Below are positions 8,542 to 18,088 of a stretch of 64,000 nucleotides of DNA, one piece after another. A model generated the notes under the pieces. That model was not told the origin of the DNA, searched no databases, and saw only the letters and a program-made list of their open reading frames with translations. The position numbers and the translations under genes are program-made. The DNA is taken from NCBI GenBank assembly GCA_041390025.1, contig JAWKQR010000028.1, positions 11,932-75,931 of the forward strand, written 5' to 3'. Position 1 is the first letter of the stretch; every line of letters starts with the position of its first letter. Source of the DNA: JBFFMO01 sp041390025 (GTDB lineage Bacteria; Myxococcota_A; Bradymonadia; Bradymonadales; Bradymonadaceae).

Positions 8542-11289
8542 GTGCCGCGCATGAATGAGACACTCTATATTGTCGACGGCTCGGCTTACATTTACCGGGC
8601 GTTCTTCGCGATCCGAAACCTGTCGAATTCCAAGGGGATGCCGACCAACGCCATCTACGGATTCATCCAGATGTTGCGTAAGTTGTTGGAGCAAGAAGAC
8701 CCCGACTACCTGGCGATGACGTTCGACCCGTTTGGCTCGGACGTGCCCGGATTTCGCTGGGAACTCTACCCCGACTACAAAGCCAATCGCGACGAAATGC
8801 CCTCGGATTTGCGGGTTCAGTTGCCGTGGTTCGAGCAATTCGTCGAGGCCATGAGCATCCCAGTGCTTAAGGTTCCGGGCGTCGAGGCCGACGATCTGAT
8901 CGCGACGCTGACCCGCAAAGCGCTCGATGAGGATCTCAAGATTTGCATCGTCAGCGCGGACAAGGACCTGATGCAGCTGCTTGGGGACGAGCGCGTGCGC
9001 ATGATCGACACGATGCGCGATAAGGTCTTTACCGAAAAGGACGTCATCGAGCGGTTTGGTGTCACGCCCGACAAGGTCAAATATGTGATGGCGCTGTCGG
9101 GCGACAGTTCGGACAACGTGCCGGGTGTGCCGGGCATCGGCGAAAAGACCGGCGGCAATCTGATCGCCGAGTTTGGCGACCTCGAGACGTTGCTCGCAAA
9201 CATCGACAAAGTGTCAGGCGCGAAGCGCAAAGAGAACCTGACCAACTTTGCGGACCAAGCGCGCTTGTCGTTGGACCTCGTGACGTTGAAGGACGACTGC
9301 GACATTCCGCTGGACCTCGAGAACCTCAAGATTTCGGCGCCGAGCGTGGACGCGCTGACCGACCTCATGCTCGAGCTCGAGTTCAAGACGCCGCTGCGCG
9401 ACATCCAAACGTGGATGAAGCGCAAAGGTTTCGTCGAAGGCCGTCAAGCCCCCGTGATGCCTGAGCCGGAGCGCATGGCCCCTAAAAAGGTCAAGGGCTA
9501 CCGCACCATCTTGACCGACGAGGAGCTGCACCAGGTCGTGGCCGACATCAAGGCCGCGGGCCGGGTGGCGGTTGACCTTGAGACGACCGCGATCGACCCG
9601 CTGGACGCGGTCATTGTCGGCGTTGCGCTGTCGTGGGACGCCCATTCTGGGGTCTACATCCCGACCAGCCATCGTTACATCGGTTCGCCGCGCCAGCTTG
9701 AGACGGCGCATGTGCTCGACGTGCTGCGGCCCATTTTGGAAGATCCGGATTTCCCCAAAATTGCGCAGCACTACAAATACGAGTGGCTCGTGTTTGGACG
9801 GCACGGCATTACGCTGCGCGGGGTTGAGTGGGACACCATGCTGATGAGCTACCTGCTCGACCCCGGCAAGAATTCGCATGGGCTGGACACGATCGCGAAG
9901 GACTACCTGCGTCACGACATGATCAAATACGCCGACGTCGCGGGCAGTGGGAAAAACCAGATCAATTTCGAGATGGTCGACGTCGAGCGCGCCACACAAT
10001 ATGCGGCCGAGGACGCCGATGTGACGCTGCTCGCCTGCGACAAGCTCGCCCAACCCATCATCGACGCGGGCCTTCGCAACATCCACGACGAGATGGAGAT
10101 GCCGCTGTCGATCGTGCTCGCCCGCATGGAAAAAGCCGGTGTGTGCATCGATACGAGCGTGTTGAAGGTGCTCGGCGTTGAGTTCGGGCAACACCTAGAG
10201 ACCTTGCAAGAGCAGGTCAACGAGGCTGCGGGCCAACCCATCAACCCAAACAGCCCGGTGCAGCTGCGCGAAATTCTGTTCGACAAGCTTGGACTCCCGG
10301 TCAAAAAACGCACGCGTACCGGTCCCTCGACCGACCAATCGGTTCTAGAGCAGCTCGCCGAATTGCATCCGTTGCCGGCATTGGTGCTGGAGTATCGCAG
10401 TTTCTCGAAGCTCAAAGGCACGTACATCGACGCCCTTCCCGAGCTGATTCGCGCGGACACCGGTCGCATCCACACCGACTTCAACCAAGCCGTGACGGCG
10501 ACGGGCCGACTTTCCTCGTCGAACCCGAACTTGCAGAACATTCCTGTACGCAGCGATTACGGCCGCGAAATCCGGCGGGCCTTTGTGCCGGCGCCCGGAA
10601 AGAAGCTGATCTGCGCCGACTACTCGCAGATCGAGCTTCGCATCATGGCGCATATGGCGCAGGACCCCGAGCTCATCGAGGCCTACCGCACCGGACAAGA
10701 CATCCACCGGCTGACCGCGTCCAAGATTTTTGGTGTGGAGCTCGATGCTGTGACCTCGGACCAACGGCGCGCCGGCAAGACCATCAACTTTGGTGTGATG
10801 TATGGCATGGGGCCCAATCGCTTGGCGCGGGATTTGAAGATTTCGCGCAAAGAAGCCAAGACGTACATCGACAACTATTTTGAACGCTACAGCGTGGTCA
10901 AAACGTTTTTTGAACAGCTACAGGACGAAGCGCATGAGCGCGGTTACGCCGAGACGCTGTTTGGGCGGCGACGCCTGTTGCAACAGATCGACGGGTTTGG
11001 GGCACAGCGCGCGTTCGCTGAGCGTGTGGCCGTGAACATGCCGATTCAGGGCACGGCCGCCGACATCATCAAGAAAGCCATGTTGGTGATCCAAGAGCGC
11101 TTCGACGCCGACAACACACCCGCCGTGATGCTGCTCCAGGTCCACGATGAGCTCATCTTCGAGGCCGACGCGGACACGGCCCCAGAAATCGCCGAAACCG
11201 TGCGTGCGTTGATGTCAGGCGTTGTGACGCTGGATGTGCCACTCGATGTCGACGTCGGCATCGGTGACAACTGGATGGACGCGAAATAG
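8542..11289 (+). CDS. polA: DNA polymerase I with 5'-3' and 3'-5' exonuclease domains
   Basis: 915 residues. Residues about 5-290 form the 5' nuclease (opens LYIVDGSAYIYRAFFA). The proofreading exonuclease covers about 320-510 and keeps its acidic residues (D345 and E347 in VDLETT; Y487-x3-D491 in YAAEDAD), so proofreading should be active, unlike Taq-type enzymes. The polymerase domain has motif A (D693, ADYSQIELRI), motif B (K746, RRAGKTINFGVMYG) and motif C (D869, VHDE). It fills gaps in repair and removes RNA primers. Start is GTG 8542 or ATG 8551; neither has a clear ribosome site. Full length, no frameshift. Confidence 0.98.
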   Translation: MPRMNETLYIVDGSAYIYRAFFAIRNLSNSKGMPTNAIYGFIQMLRKLLEQEDPDYLAMTFDPFGSDVPGFRWELYPDYKANRDEMPSDLRVQLPWFEQFVEAMSIPVLKVPGVEADDLIATLTRKALDEDLKICIVSADKDLMQLLGDERVRMIDTMRDKVFTEKDVIERFGVTPDKVKYVMALSGDSSDNVPGVPGIGEKTGGNLIAEFGDLETLLANIDKVSGAKRKENLTNFADQARLSLDLVTLKDDCDIPLDLENLKISAPSVDALTDLMLELEFKTPLRDIQTWMKRKGFVEGRQAPVMPEPERMAPKKVKGYRTILTDEELHQVVADIKAAGRVAVDLETTAIDPLDAVIVGVALSWDAHSGVYIPTSHRYIGSPRQLETAHVLDVLRPILEDPDFPKIAQHYKYEWLVFGRHGITLRGVEWDTMLMSYLLDPGKNSHGLDTIAKDYLRHDMIKYADVAGSGKNQINFEMVDVERATQYAAEDADVTLLACDKLAQPIIDAGLRNIHDEMEMPLSIVLARMEKAGVCIDTSVLKVLGVEFGQHLETLQEQVNEAAGQPINPNSPVQLREILFDKLGLPVKKRTRTGPSTDQSVLEQLAELHPLPALVLEYRSFSKLKGTYIDALPELIRADTGRIHTDFNQAVTATGRLSSSNPNLQNIPVRSDYGREIRRAFVPAPGKKLICADYSQIELRIMAHMAQDPELIEAYRTGQDIHRLTASKIFGVELDAVTSDQRRAGKTINFGVMYGMGPNRLARDLKISRKEAKTYIDNYFERYSVVKTFFEQLQDEAHERGYAETLFGRRRLLQQIDGFGAQRAFAERVAVNMPIQGTAADIIKKAMLVIQERFDADNTPAVMLLQVHDELIFEADADTAPEIAETVRALMSGVVTLDVPLDVDVGIGDNWMDAK

Positions 11290-11433
11290 CCGCTGATCCG
11301 AGTCGACCGGCAGCTCCAAGCCACCGATTCGCAGAAAAACGCAAAAAACGACATTGTGTCTACATCGGCCCACATTTTGCTACATCCTAGAAGGCGATCG
11401 TTTTGTGATCACTTCCCCAGCTAAGAGGCTTTC

Positions 11434-13112
11434 ATGACATGGAGACGCTCCGGCGGCATTTTGCTTTGTAGTGCCGCGTTGTTCGCGTCGGCGTGTGGTT
11501 CGGATACCGAAGACAAGTTGTCCGACGGTTGGACCACCAACGAACAGACCCCCGAAGAAGTCATCGATCCCATCCCAACCACACCAGATGTGGGTGTGGA
11601 CGAGGGCACGCAGCCGGACGTTTTCATCGACGAATCGTGTCAGGTGTTGGGGTGTCCAGATGGCCAAGTATGCGGCGATGACGGACTTTGCACGGCGGCG
11701 TCATGCACCAACGATGACCAATGTGGCGGTGGTCTGGCCTGCACGGCATTTGGCGACGAGGGCAAAACGTGCCAGCAACCCACGGGCGTTGCCGACGGTG
11801 AGGGATGCACCCAAGACAGCGACTGCCAAGGCGGAACGTGCATCACGGATTGGCCGGGGGGCTATTGCACGACACCCAACTGCAACAACTTCGAAGACTG
11901 TTCGCGCCAAGGAAACGACAACCGTTGCCTGCAAGTGCGTGGACCCGACATTTGTGTGCGTTTGTGCACATCCGACGCGGAATGCCGTGACGGCTACGTC
12001 TGCCAAGGCCTGAGCGCACAACAGGGCGCGTGTTTTCCTGCGCCGCCGCCGCCAGCTCAAGCGATCGACCCAGCGGTGCTTGCGAACAACCCCTGAACAT
12101 CACATGTCAGGACACCGTCAACGGCGTTGCAACGTTTGACTTCACCGTCTCGCCGAGCGCCACGTCGTACATGGTCACGCCCATCGACCCAACGGGCAAT
12201 CAGTTGGTCCCAAGCTCGATCAGCCGACCCCTCGGCTCAGCGATCACATTCAACGGGGCGAACCGCTTCCAAGCAACTCCGAGCCAAGTCTTTGGGAACA
12301 TGAACCCAACGATCATCCCCGCAACCCCTGATTTTGTGGGGCAGCTCGAACCCGGCGCGCACACCTACACGGTGCAGAGCGCCAGCGAGCAGATGTGTTG
12401 GTACAAACTCGAAGAATCCCAACCTGGCGATTCCATCGACCTCAACATCTATTTGGTCGGTTTGCAGGGCGTCAATGCGGCGAACGCGGCACAGAACGCG
12501 AACCTGCAGGCCACGCTCAACCACGTCAACGAGCTGTATCAGGCTGCAGGCATCTCGCTGGGCAAGATTCGCTACTTCGATGCGTCGCCAGCCATCGCCC
12601 AGAACTTCGCGATCGTTCGAAACGCCGACGCCCTTGGCGACTTGGTGGCCTCGACCACAAAACCCGGTGACACCTTAGACGATGTGCTGAGCATGAACGT
12701 GTTCTTCGTCCGCGGGTTCGCCGACGGCGGCACCATTGGTGTGTCGTACGGACTGCCGGGGCCCGCGGGTCTGCACGGCACGGACGGAAGCGGCGCCGTC
12801 TTCACCGCCGAGTACATGGGTGGTCAAACCACCGATGGGCTTGGGGTTCCCGTCGACGGAAACCTGTTCACCGCGCAGGTCTTGGCGCACGAAGTCGGCC
12901 ACTACCTTGGCTTGTTCCACACGTCGGAACAAAACGGCTTCAACTTCGATCCTCTGGGCGACACCCCACAGTGCGGCCGCATCGCCCCGAACTGTCCTGA
13001 CATCGACAACTTGATGTTCCCGTTTGCAAGTGCGACCGGCAACACCATCACCCCCAACCAAGCCTTTGTGCTCGGCGTTAATCCGTTGACGAAAGTAGGA
13101 GTCGCACCATGA
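11434..13112 (+). CDS. Secreted Cys-rich metzincin-type zinc protease lipoprotein, apparent 1-nt deletion
   Basis: Two overlapping frames (11434-12096 and 12030-13112) make one protein. The first has a lipobox (ASAC, Cys about 23), an acidic spacer and a Cys-rich region (CQVLGCPDGQVCGDDGLC and similar to about residue 205), then stops at TGA 12094-12096. The second continues without a domain break and contains HEVGHYLGLFH, the zinc motif HExxHxxGxxH of metzincins (pappalysin/M43-like), and a later DNLMFP that may be the Met-turn. Adding one C to the CCCC at about 12091 joins them into 559 residues reading ..ANNPLNITCQ. Either a sequencing error or a genuinely broken gene. The following HEAT gene overlaps its stop by 4 nt. 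Confidence 0.82.
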
Positions 13113-13639
13113 AAAAGCTTTTGATCATTGCGACCTTGAGCCTCGTTTCGTCGATGGCCGTTGCTCAATCGGCACAAACCGACGCGGAGCGCACGGTGGT
13201 GCTTCGGCTGAACCACCTGCACGAGAGCCCCACGCTTTCTGAGCTGGAAGCCATCACCCCTGACGCCCGAAAAATCGTCGAGCGAACCGCGCTGTCGGGC
13301 AGCGGACTTGGCCAAAAACACGCGATTGCCGTCTTGGCGAGGCTCAAGGACCAGCGTGCCCAAGATGTCCTGACGGCTGTCCTTGCCGACCCCAAAACGT
13401 CCGAGATCACACAGCATCAGCTTGTGCTCGCCTTGGTCGTCAACTTTGGGGACCGCGCGATCGACGTTGCGGCCACATGGCTCAAGAGCGAGGACCTCCA
13501 GCGACGGCTGACCGCGATCGACGCCCTTGGCAAGATCGACACCGACTTGGCCACAGGTCTTCTTGAGAAACACCTCACCTCGGCCAAGTCAAAGGGCGAG
13601 CGCGACGCGGTTGAATCTGCCATTCGACGGATTCGGTAG
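13109..13639 (+). CDS. Periplasmic HEAT-repeat protein
   Basis: 176 residues with a signal peptide cleaved after about residue 20 (SSMAVAQS). The rest is all-helical with HEAT/ARM-like units (HAIAVLARLKDQRAQDVLTAVL, ATWLKSEDLQRRLTAIDALGKI, ATGLLEKHLTSAKSKGERDAV). Such proteins are protein-interaction scaffolds. The ATG overlaps the metzincin stop (ATGA), so the two are co-translated and the HEAT protein may bind or regulate the protease. That link is inference from coupling alone. Confidence 0.75.
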   Translation: MKKLLIIATLSLVSSMAVAQSAQTDAERTVVLRLNHLHESPTLSELEAITPDARKIVERTALSGSGLGQKHAIAVLARLKDQRAQDVLTAVLADPKTSEITQHQLVLALVVNFGDRAIDVAATWLKSEDLQRRLTAIDALGKIDTDLATGLLEKHLTSAKSKGERDAVESAIRRIR

Positions 13640-13648
13640 TCGGTCGGT

Positions 13649-13687
13649 TCGGCTACGCCGAATTCGGCAATCTGAGATTGCCGACCC
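13649..13687 (-). repeat. Dispersed intergenic hairpin repeat, copy 2 (minus orientation)
   Basis: Read on the minus strand: GGGTCGGCAATCTCAGATTGCC then GAATTCGGCGTAGCCGA. Stem 1 arms are AATCT/AGATT here where copy 1 has AACCT/AGGTT, so both arms changed together. Stem 2 closes on GCGTAGC instead of GCGAAGC. Sits between the HEAT-protein stop and the bidirectional terminator. Confidence 0.85.
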
Positions 13688-13711
13688 ATCAACACATGTC
13701 TGAACGAAAAA

Positions 13712-13736
13712 CGGCGACCCCAAGGTCGCCGCTTTT
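13712..13736. terminator. Bidirectional intrinsic terminator between the HEAT gene and ssb
   Basis: Perfect 8-bp stem CGGCGACC/GGTCGCCG (13712-13719, 13724-13731) with a 4-nt loop. On the minus strand it is followed by TTTTT, on the plus strand by CTTTT. It lies 15 nt past the ssb stop and 73 nt past the HEAT-gene stop, so it serves both convergent genes. Confidence 0.85.
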
Positions 13737-13750
13737 GTCCCGCGCTGCGC

Positions 13751-14186
13751 TTAGAACGGAATATCGTCGTCGTTGAACGACTGGTCGAACAGGCCTCAGG
13801 TCCCGGGCCGCCGCCGCTGTCACTCGGGCCGTTATAATCGCGGCCACTGCCACCGCCGGATGTGCCGCTGAGGAACTGCACGCTGTCGGCTTTGATTTCG
13901 GTGGTGTAGCGCTTGTTGCCGTCCTTGTCTTCCAGTCACGGGTCTGAAGACGGCCTTCGATGAACACCTGACGGCCCTTCTTGAGGTACTTCTCGCAGTT
14001 TTCGGCCTGCTTTCCCCACACGACGATCCGGTGCCACTCGGTCTTTTCCTGGTTCTGACCATTTTTGTCAGTCCAGCGTTCGTTCGTGGCGAGGTTGAAG
14101 TTGGCAACGGCAGCCCCGCCTTGGGTGTAGCGAAGCTCAGGATCCGATCCCAGGTGACCAATCAGCATGACTTTGTTGAGACTCAT
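13751..14186 (-). CDS. ssb: Single-stranded DNA-binding protein, two apparent 1-nt deletions
   Basis: Start MSLNKVMLIGHLGSDPELRYT at ATG 14186 behind AAGGAGAG. The OB fold reads well to IEGRLQTRDW, then the frame breaks near 13932 (GG where GGG restores EDKDGNKRYTTEI). The second frame gives VQFLSGTSGGGSGRD and breaks again near 13794 (GG where GGG restores EGLFDQSFNDDDIPF and a stop at 13751). With both bases restored it is a normal 145-residue SSB with the conserved acidic tail DDDIPF, which recruits replication and repair partners. Since ssb is essential, sequencing error is the likelier explanation. Confidence 0.92.
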
Positions 14187-14302
14187 CGAGCTCTCCTTCA
14201 ATTGTGACGCGCTTGACGCCGAGTTCCTGTGACAAACACCCATGCGATGTTCGACACGTTATCGGTCACAAGGGTCCAAAAGTTGCGAAAACGATCCTGA
14301 AA

Positions 14303-14590
14303 TCAGGATTCCTCATAAATAAAGCGACCTTCCGACGTAATCGCGTTCGCCTCGATCGCGTCTTCGATGACGGTCACGGCGGCCGCAAGTTTGTCCGATT
14401 CAACGACGATGCGGACCTGAGCCATGTTGCCGGCGTTCGTTGGGAACTGCGACACCTCCATCCCACGAATAAAGTTCGCGATGTCATTGTCGTCGAGCAT
14501 GTCTTTGATCACCTGCGCCTCGATGGGGTTGTAGGTGATGTAGAGATCGACGAGGTCGAAGTCTTCGGTGCGATAATCTCTTTGGCTCAT
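14303..14590 (-). CDS. DUF2007-like small cytoplasmic protein
   Basis: 95 residues, good ribosome site (AAGGAGACC). The pattern VDLYITYNPIEAQVIKDMLDDNDI then IRGME and VRIVVESDKLAAAVTVIED matches the ACT-like DUF2007 domain (putative signal-transducing protein). These small proteins are of unknown function and have no catalytic motif. Located 116 nt upstream of ssb on the same strand. Confidence 0.75.
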   Translation of the reverse strand: MSQRDYRTEDFDLVDLYITYNPIEAQVIKDMLDDNDIANFIRGMEVSQFPTNAGNMAQVRIVVESDKLAAAVTVIEDAIEANAITSEGRFIYEES

Positions 14591-14615
14591 CGTGGTCTCC
14601 TTGAAGCGGGCGAAC

Positions 14616-15203
14616 CTAACAGGATTCGTTTAACTCGGAAAGGATCTGGATGCCAAGCAGGGTTGCCTCGGCTCGGTACTCTTCGGCCTGCAAGCGCATG
14701 TGGCAGGCCTCGTAAACCTCGCGCGCAGCCTCGACATCCGCCGCGTTGCAGCCATAGCTGTAGAGCAGATCCGCGAGCCCTTGTGTGGGGATGAATTCAC
14801 CTGTACGCCAGTGCCGCATCTCGAGGTTGCAGCAGTAGGCTTCTGCCTCAAGCAACGCCCGTTTGCGCGTACTACCACCGTAGGCCAAGGCATAGAGCGG
14901 CATCCCCATGCGGCGAAACTGCACCACATGCTGGTGCTCGTGAATGCAGACTTCGATCTGGCGCCACAGGTGATCGGGATCGCCGTCGCCGACCGTAAAC
15001 CAAGGATAGATCGTGTTGTGGATCACGGTCGTGTACTGCTTCATGAACACGTCGTAGGTCATGATCCGGATCAGCTGCAGGCCATGCCCCGCGGCTTTCA
15101 TTAAGGGACTGTCGGGTTTCTGCACCACGCGGGTGCCGAAGCTTTGCTGCATGCGGCGCCAAAACTCGATGGTGTTGGCGGAGGTCGGTTCAAACCGCGT
15201 CAT
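14616..15203 (-). CDS. Uncharacterised protein with HExxH motif
   Basis: 195 residues from ATG 15203, which overlaps the stop of the universal stress gene (ATGA); a longer in-frame start at 15257 would lie inside that gene. No signal peptide. Contains VCIHEHQHVVQF (residues about 95-106), an HExxH zinc-peptidase-like motif, followed by EAEAYCCNLEMR, whose acidic residue could be a third ligand. I do not recognise the family. It may be a zinc metallopeptidase-fold protein whose context is the stress protein. Confidence 0.65.
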   Translation of the reverse strand: MTRFEPTSANTIEFWRRMQQSFGTRVVQKPDSPLMKAAGHGLQLIRIMTYDVFMKQYTTVIHNTIYPWFTVGDGDPDHLWRQIEVCIHEHQHVVQFRRMGMPLYALAYGGSTRKRALLEAEAYCCNLEMRHWRTGEFIPTQGLADLLYSYGCNAADVEAAREVYEACHMRLQAEEYRAEATLLGIQILSELNESC

Positions 15204-16138
15204 GCGTCTTGCTCTTCCTGCGGTGCCGCTGCGATGGGAACCACGAGCACGTGGCAATTGGCGCGGCGCGCAATCTTCGTGGCGACCGAACCGATTCGGA
15301 TCCGCCCACTGGGGTCGGGCCGCTGGGTGCCGACTACGATGAGATCCACGTCGTCTTTGTCGGCGCGCTCAAGAATCTCGGAGGCGGGATCGCCGGCGTG
15401 AATGCGACGTTTCCCGAGCATTCGCCCGATCTGGTCCCGCATCGGGTGCGGCACATCGATGGCCTCCACCATGCGCTCGAACAAGGCGTCGATCTTGTCA
15501 CGGTTGCGCGAGACTGCCTGTTTTTGGTCGAACTTGATCTGGCTGCGTAAGAATCCGTGCAGGTCATCGCTGAGCGGGTCGGGCAACACATGCATGGTCT
15601 CGATCGCCCCCTCGGTGGCGAGGGCCGCGGCGAGCCCGGCTTCGACCACGGACGACGATGGGATGCTCAAATCCGAGGCCACCAACACCGACTTAATCGG
15701 TTTGCGGTGCTGTTCACGGGTGATCAACACGGGTTGGCGAGCGGCGCGCAACACGCGTTCGGTGACCGACCCAAGCGCGTCTGGGAAAGGTGTGCCGGTG
15801 CCAAACGTGCCCATGACGATCAGTTCGGCCGCGTTGCGATGGATGAGCTGAGGAATGATGACGCGGGGCTCACCCACGTGCATGTCAGCCTCGCACTTAT
15901 GGATCGCTTGCACGCGATCACGGGCAGACTCGATCGCTTCCCACTCGAACTCGGGCTCGTCTTCCCCAAGCGGCGCATAGGGAAACAGGACCTGCTTGAC
16001 GTGCAACGGCAGCGATTCCACGACGTGGGCGACGTGAACGGTTCCACCGGGGCTCAACAGGGTACGCGCCGTTTTCAGCGCATGGTTGGCTGCCGCTGAC
16101 AGATCAACGGGCACAAAGATATTCTCGTATTTCAACAT
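15200..16138 (-). CDS. Universal stress protein with two Usp domains
   Basis: 312 residues. Two UspA domains: residues 1-142 (FVPVDLSAAANHAL ... GTFGTGTPFPDALGSVTERV) and 146-305 (SVLVASDLSIPSSS ... GTQRPDPSGRIRIGSVATKI). The second keeps the ATP-binding pattern G-x2-G-x9-G-S approximately. Tandem Usp proteins act in stress survival, often by nucleotide-dependent signalling. Co-translated with the HExxH protein downstream. Confidence 0.92.
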   Translation of the reverse strand: MLKYENIFVPVDLSAAANHALKTARTLLSPGGTVHVAHVVESLPLHVKQVLFPYAPLGEDEPEFEWEAIESARDRVQAIHKCEADMHVGEPRVIIPQLIHRNAAELIVMGTFGTGTPFPDALGSVTERVLRAARQPVLITREQHRKPIKSVLVASDLSIPSSSVVEAGLAAALATEGAIETMHVLPDPLSDDLHGFLRSQIKFDQKQAVSRNRDKIDALFERMVEAIDVPHPMRDQIGRMLGKRRIHAGDPASEILERADKDDVDLIVVGTQRPDPSGRIRIGSVATKIARRANCHVLVVPIAAAPQEEQDA

Positions 16139-16181
16139 GGCACTCGGCCCCTAAAACAGCGTGTGGGGACGCAGACCGAAG

Positions 16182-16790
16182 CTAATCCAACGTATCGAAT
16201 CGGTCCGGGGCGCCATCTCCGTTCTCGTCCCATCCAATGCGGACACGACGTTTTTTCTCGTAGTACTCAAAGATGTCTGCGGTTCCGTTGGCGTCTTCGT
16301 CTCGCTCGACACGAAGCAGCTCTCCCGCGTTGTCATAGTACTTTGCGATGGTCAGAATTCCCGCGAAATCCACCGACATGAACTTCTTGACGGCGATGCC
16401 TGCCTCGTAGAACACCACGAGATCGACGCGACCGTCATAATCAAAGTCCATTTCTTCTTCGATAATCGCGCCGGAGGCATCAGGGTACTGCCAGACATCG
16501 ACCTTGCCGTCGAAGTTCATGTCTCGCTCGTAACGCACGATGGTCGCGGCGTCTTTAATCACCCACTGATCGGATTTCTTGTCGGCGTTGAGGTCGAGCT
16601 CTTCGACCACAAAACCTTTCCGTGTCAGGTCACCGGTGCGCGCGCGACCGCTCTCACCGCTGCCCAGACCCAGGGTCTTCTCGGAATCCTTGGCTGCCTG
16701 TTCGTCGCCGCACGCAATCGCGCCAAGAGCGGCGATACAAACAAGCGCCATCGCAAATCGAGAAGCATTGGAATGGGTGTCGTTTTTCAT
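16182..16790 (-). CDS. Lipoprotein with acidic Ca-binding-like repeats
   Basis: 202 residues with a lipobox GAIAC (Cys about 27). The body contains five or more evenly spaced acidic loops: DLNADKKSD, DMNFDGKVD, DFDYDGRVD, DEDANGTAD, DENGDGAPD. The DxNxDGxxD pattern resembles calcium-binding EF-hand-like or thrombospondin type 3 loops seen in secreted bacterial proteins. No enzyme motif. Function unknown; calcium binding is inference. Confidence 0.7.
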   Translation of the reverse strand: MKNDTHSNASRFAMALVCIAALGAIACGDEQAAKDSEKTLGLGSGESGRARTGDLTRKGFVVEELDLNADKKSDQWVIKDAATIVRYERDMNFDGKVDVWQYPDASGAIIEEEMDFDYDGRVDLVVFYEAGIAVKKFMSVDFAGILTIAKYYDNAGELLRVERDEDANGTADIFEYYEKKRRVRIGWDENGDGAPDRFDTLD

Positions 16791-17115
16791 GGCTTTTGCC
16801 CGGCTGTAGCGTGGTGAAAGTCAACACGCCCGTCCTCGCGAAGACGTAACACAAATGCGCCAAACGAGTCACGATCGTTTTGTGCGCGGTGTCGGCGGCA
16901 CGGCAATATGGCGTTTGTGTGAAGATTCCTCAGTTTTGGGAAAATCGGCACTACGTGGGCCTGAGGAACCGGTCGACGATCGAACTCCGTCTATTGAACG
17001 CCGTTTCGGAAAATGATACGAATCCGCGCGCCTGATTGAGGCAAAACTAAATCGTTCAAATTTGTCGTTAACCCGCTGGGTTGGCTACGCGGAACAGAAA
17101 TTGAGGTTGAAACCC
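16791..17115. other. Divergent intergenic region, 325 nt
   Basis: Between two divergent lipoprotein genes, so it must hold both promoters. I see no clear -35/-10 pair, palindrome or repeat copy in it. Confidence 0.5.
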
Positions 17116-18081
17116 ATGTCGACACGTACCATCAACACCCTTCTTCTTTCGCTCCTCGTCGCCATGGCGGCAGCCTGCGGTGATGAGACCGACCCAAGCA
17201 AATCGTCGAACAACGCGAACAACACGCAGACGAACAACAACACGACGTCGACGAACAACAACACGACGTCGACGAACAACAACACGACGTCGACGAACAA
17301 CAACACCACGTCGACCAATAACAACACGACCACGACGAACAACAACACCACGCCGGTGCAGTGTCTGTTGCTCGAGAATTTCTACGGTCAGATCGGCGCC
17401 GAAGGCGAGCACTCCGGGGGCGCACCCGACGCCAACGGCACGCTTGATTTCGACGCGGGCTTGCAGGCCGCTTACGATGCGACGCCGCTGACCGAGGACA
17501 ACATGGACACCGCCGACGTCAACGAAGGTCGTGTCACGGTTGACCTTCAGGTCACGGGTGCCCTGGTCACGGCGACAACGTTTGATGCGTTCGCCAACAA
17601 GACCTTCTGGTTGCAGGACCAAAACACCGCCATCCGCGTGCGTTTGGATGCGGCGGTCCCCCAAGACACGGTGATCAAGGTTGGCCAGAAGGTCAGCTTC
17701 CACATCACCGAGCTGCAGAATTTCGGTGGGATCCCTCAGATTGCGGTGTTGGACAGCTTGGTCGTCGACAGCGAAGGCAACGCCGTTCCGTACCGTGAGG
17801 CGACCGGGACAGACATCACGATCGACGACTTCGACAAGAATGTCCGCGTGTTCGGCACGATCACCGATGCCGGCATGCCGTGCGGCGGCGACAACAACTG
17901 CTTCACGCTGGCCCACGGCGACAAGACGACGATCTTCCGCACCAAGTCGCAGTTCATCGAACAAGGCGATTGCTTGACCTTCACGGGTCCAGCTTCGGGC
18001 TTCCCCGGACCTTTGGCGACGGGCGAGAAGACGATCCAAGTTGACCAGGTCAACTTCGATTGGGCGTTCGAACAACGCTAA
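17116..18081 (+). CDS. OB-fold-like lipoprotein with TNNNTTS linker
   Basis: 321 residues from ATG 17116 (an upstream in-frame ATG at 17062 is unlikely because the signal peptide starts here). Lipobox MAAAC (Cys about 22), then an Asn/Thr linker of six near-identical 7-residue units, then a beta-rich domain with VDLQVTGALVTATT, FWLQDQNTAIRVRL and VGQKVSFHITELQNFGGIPQI. The FxLQDxxxxIxV core is typical of OB-fold domains in secreted nucleases (YhcR/ExeM-like). Probably surface-exposed and possibly nucleic-acid binding. Followed by a strong terminator, so partly uncoupled from the next gene. Confidence 0.65.
   Translation: MSTRTINTLLLSLLVAMAAACGDETDPSKSSNNANNTQTNNNTTSTNNNTTSTNNNTTSTNNNTTSTNNNTTTTNNNTTPVQCLLLENFYGQIGAEGEHSGGAPDANGTLDFDAGLQAAYDATPLTEDNMDTADVNEGRVTVDLQVTGALVTATTFDAFANKTFWLQDQNTAIRVRLDAAVPQDTVIKVGQKVSFHITELQNFGGIPQIAVLDSLVVDSEGNAVPYREATGTDITIDDFDKNVRVFGTITDAGMPCGGDNNCFTLAHGDKTTIFRTKSQFIEQGDCLTFTGPASGFPGPLATGEKTIQVDQVNFDWAFEQR
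17230..17355 (+). repeat. 21-nt coding minisatellite (TNNNTTS linker)
   Basis: Six tandem 21-nt units inside the lipoprotein gene. The first three are identical; later ones differ at a few positions. The length could vary by slippage, changing how far the domain stands off the membrane. Confidence 0.85.
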
Positions 18082-18088
18082 GTCTCGC

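Noticed and set aside
12085..12100. Programmed minus-one frameshift in the metzincin gene
   Set aside because: No slippery X_XXY_YYZ heptamer or downstream stem; a missing C in a run explains it more simply.
13649..13687. Rho-independent terminator for the HEAT gene in the hairpin repeat
   Set aside because: No T-tract follows the stem; the true terminator with T-tract is at 13712-13736.
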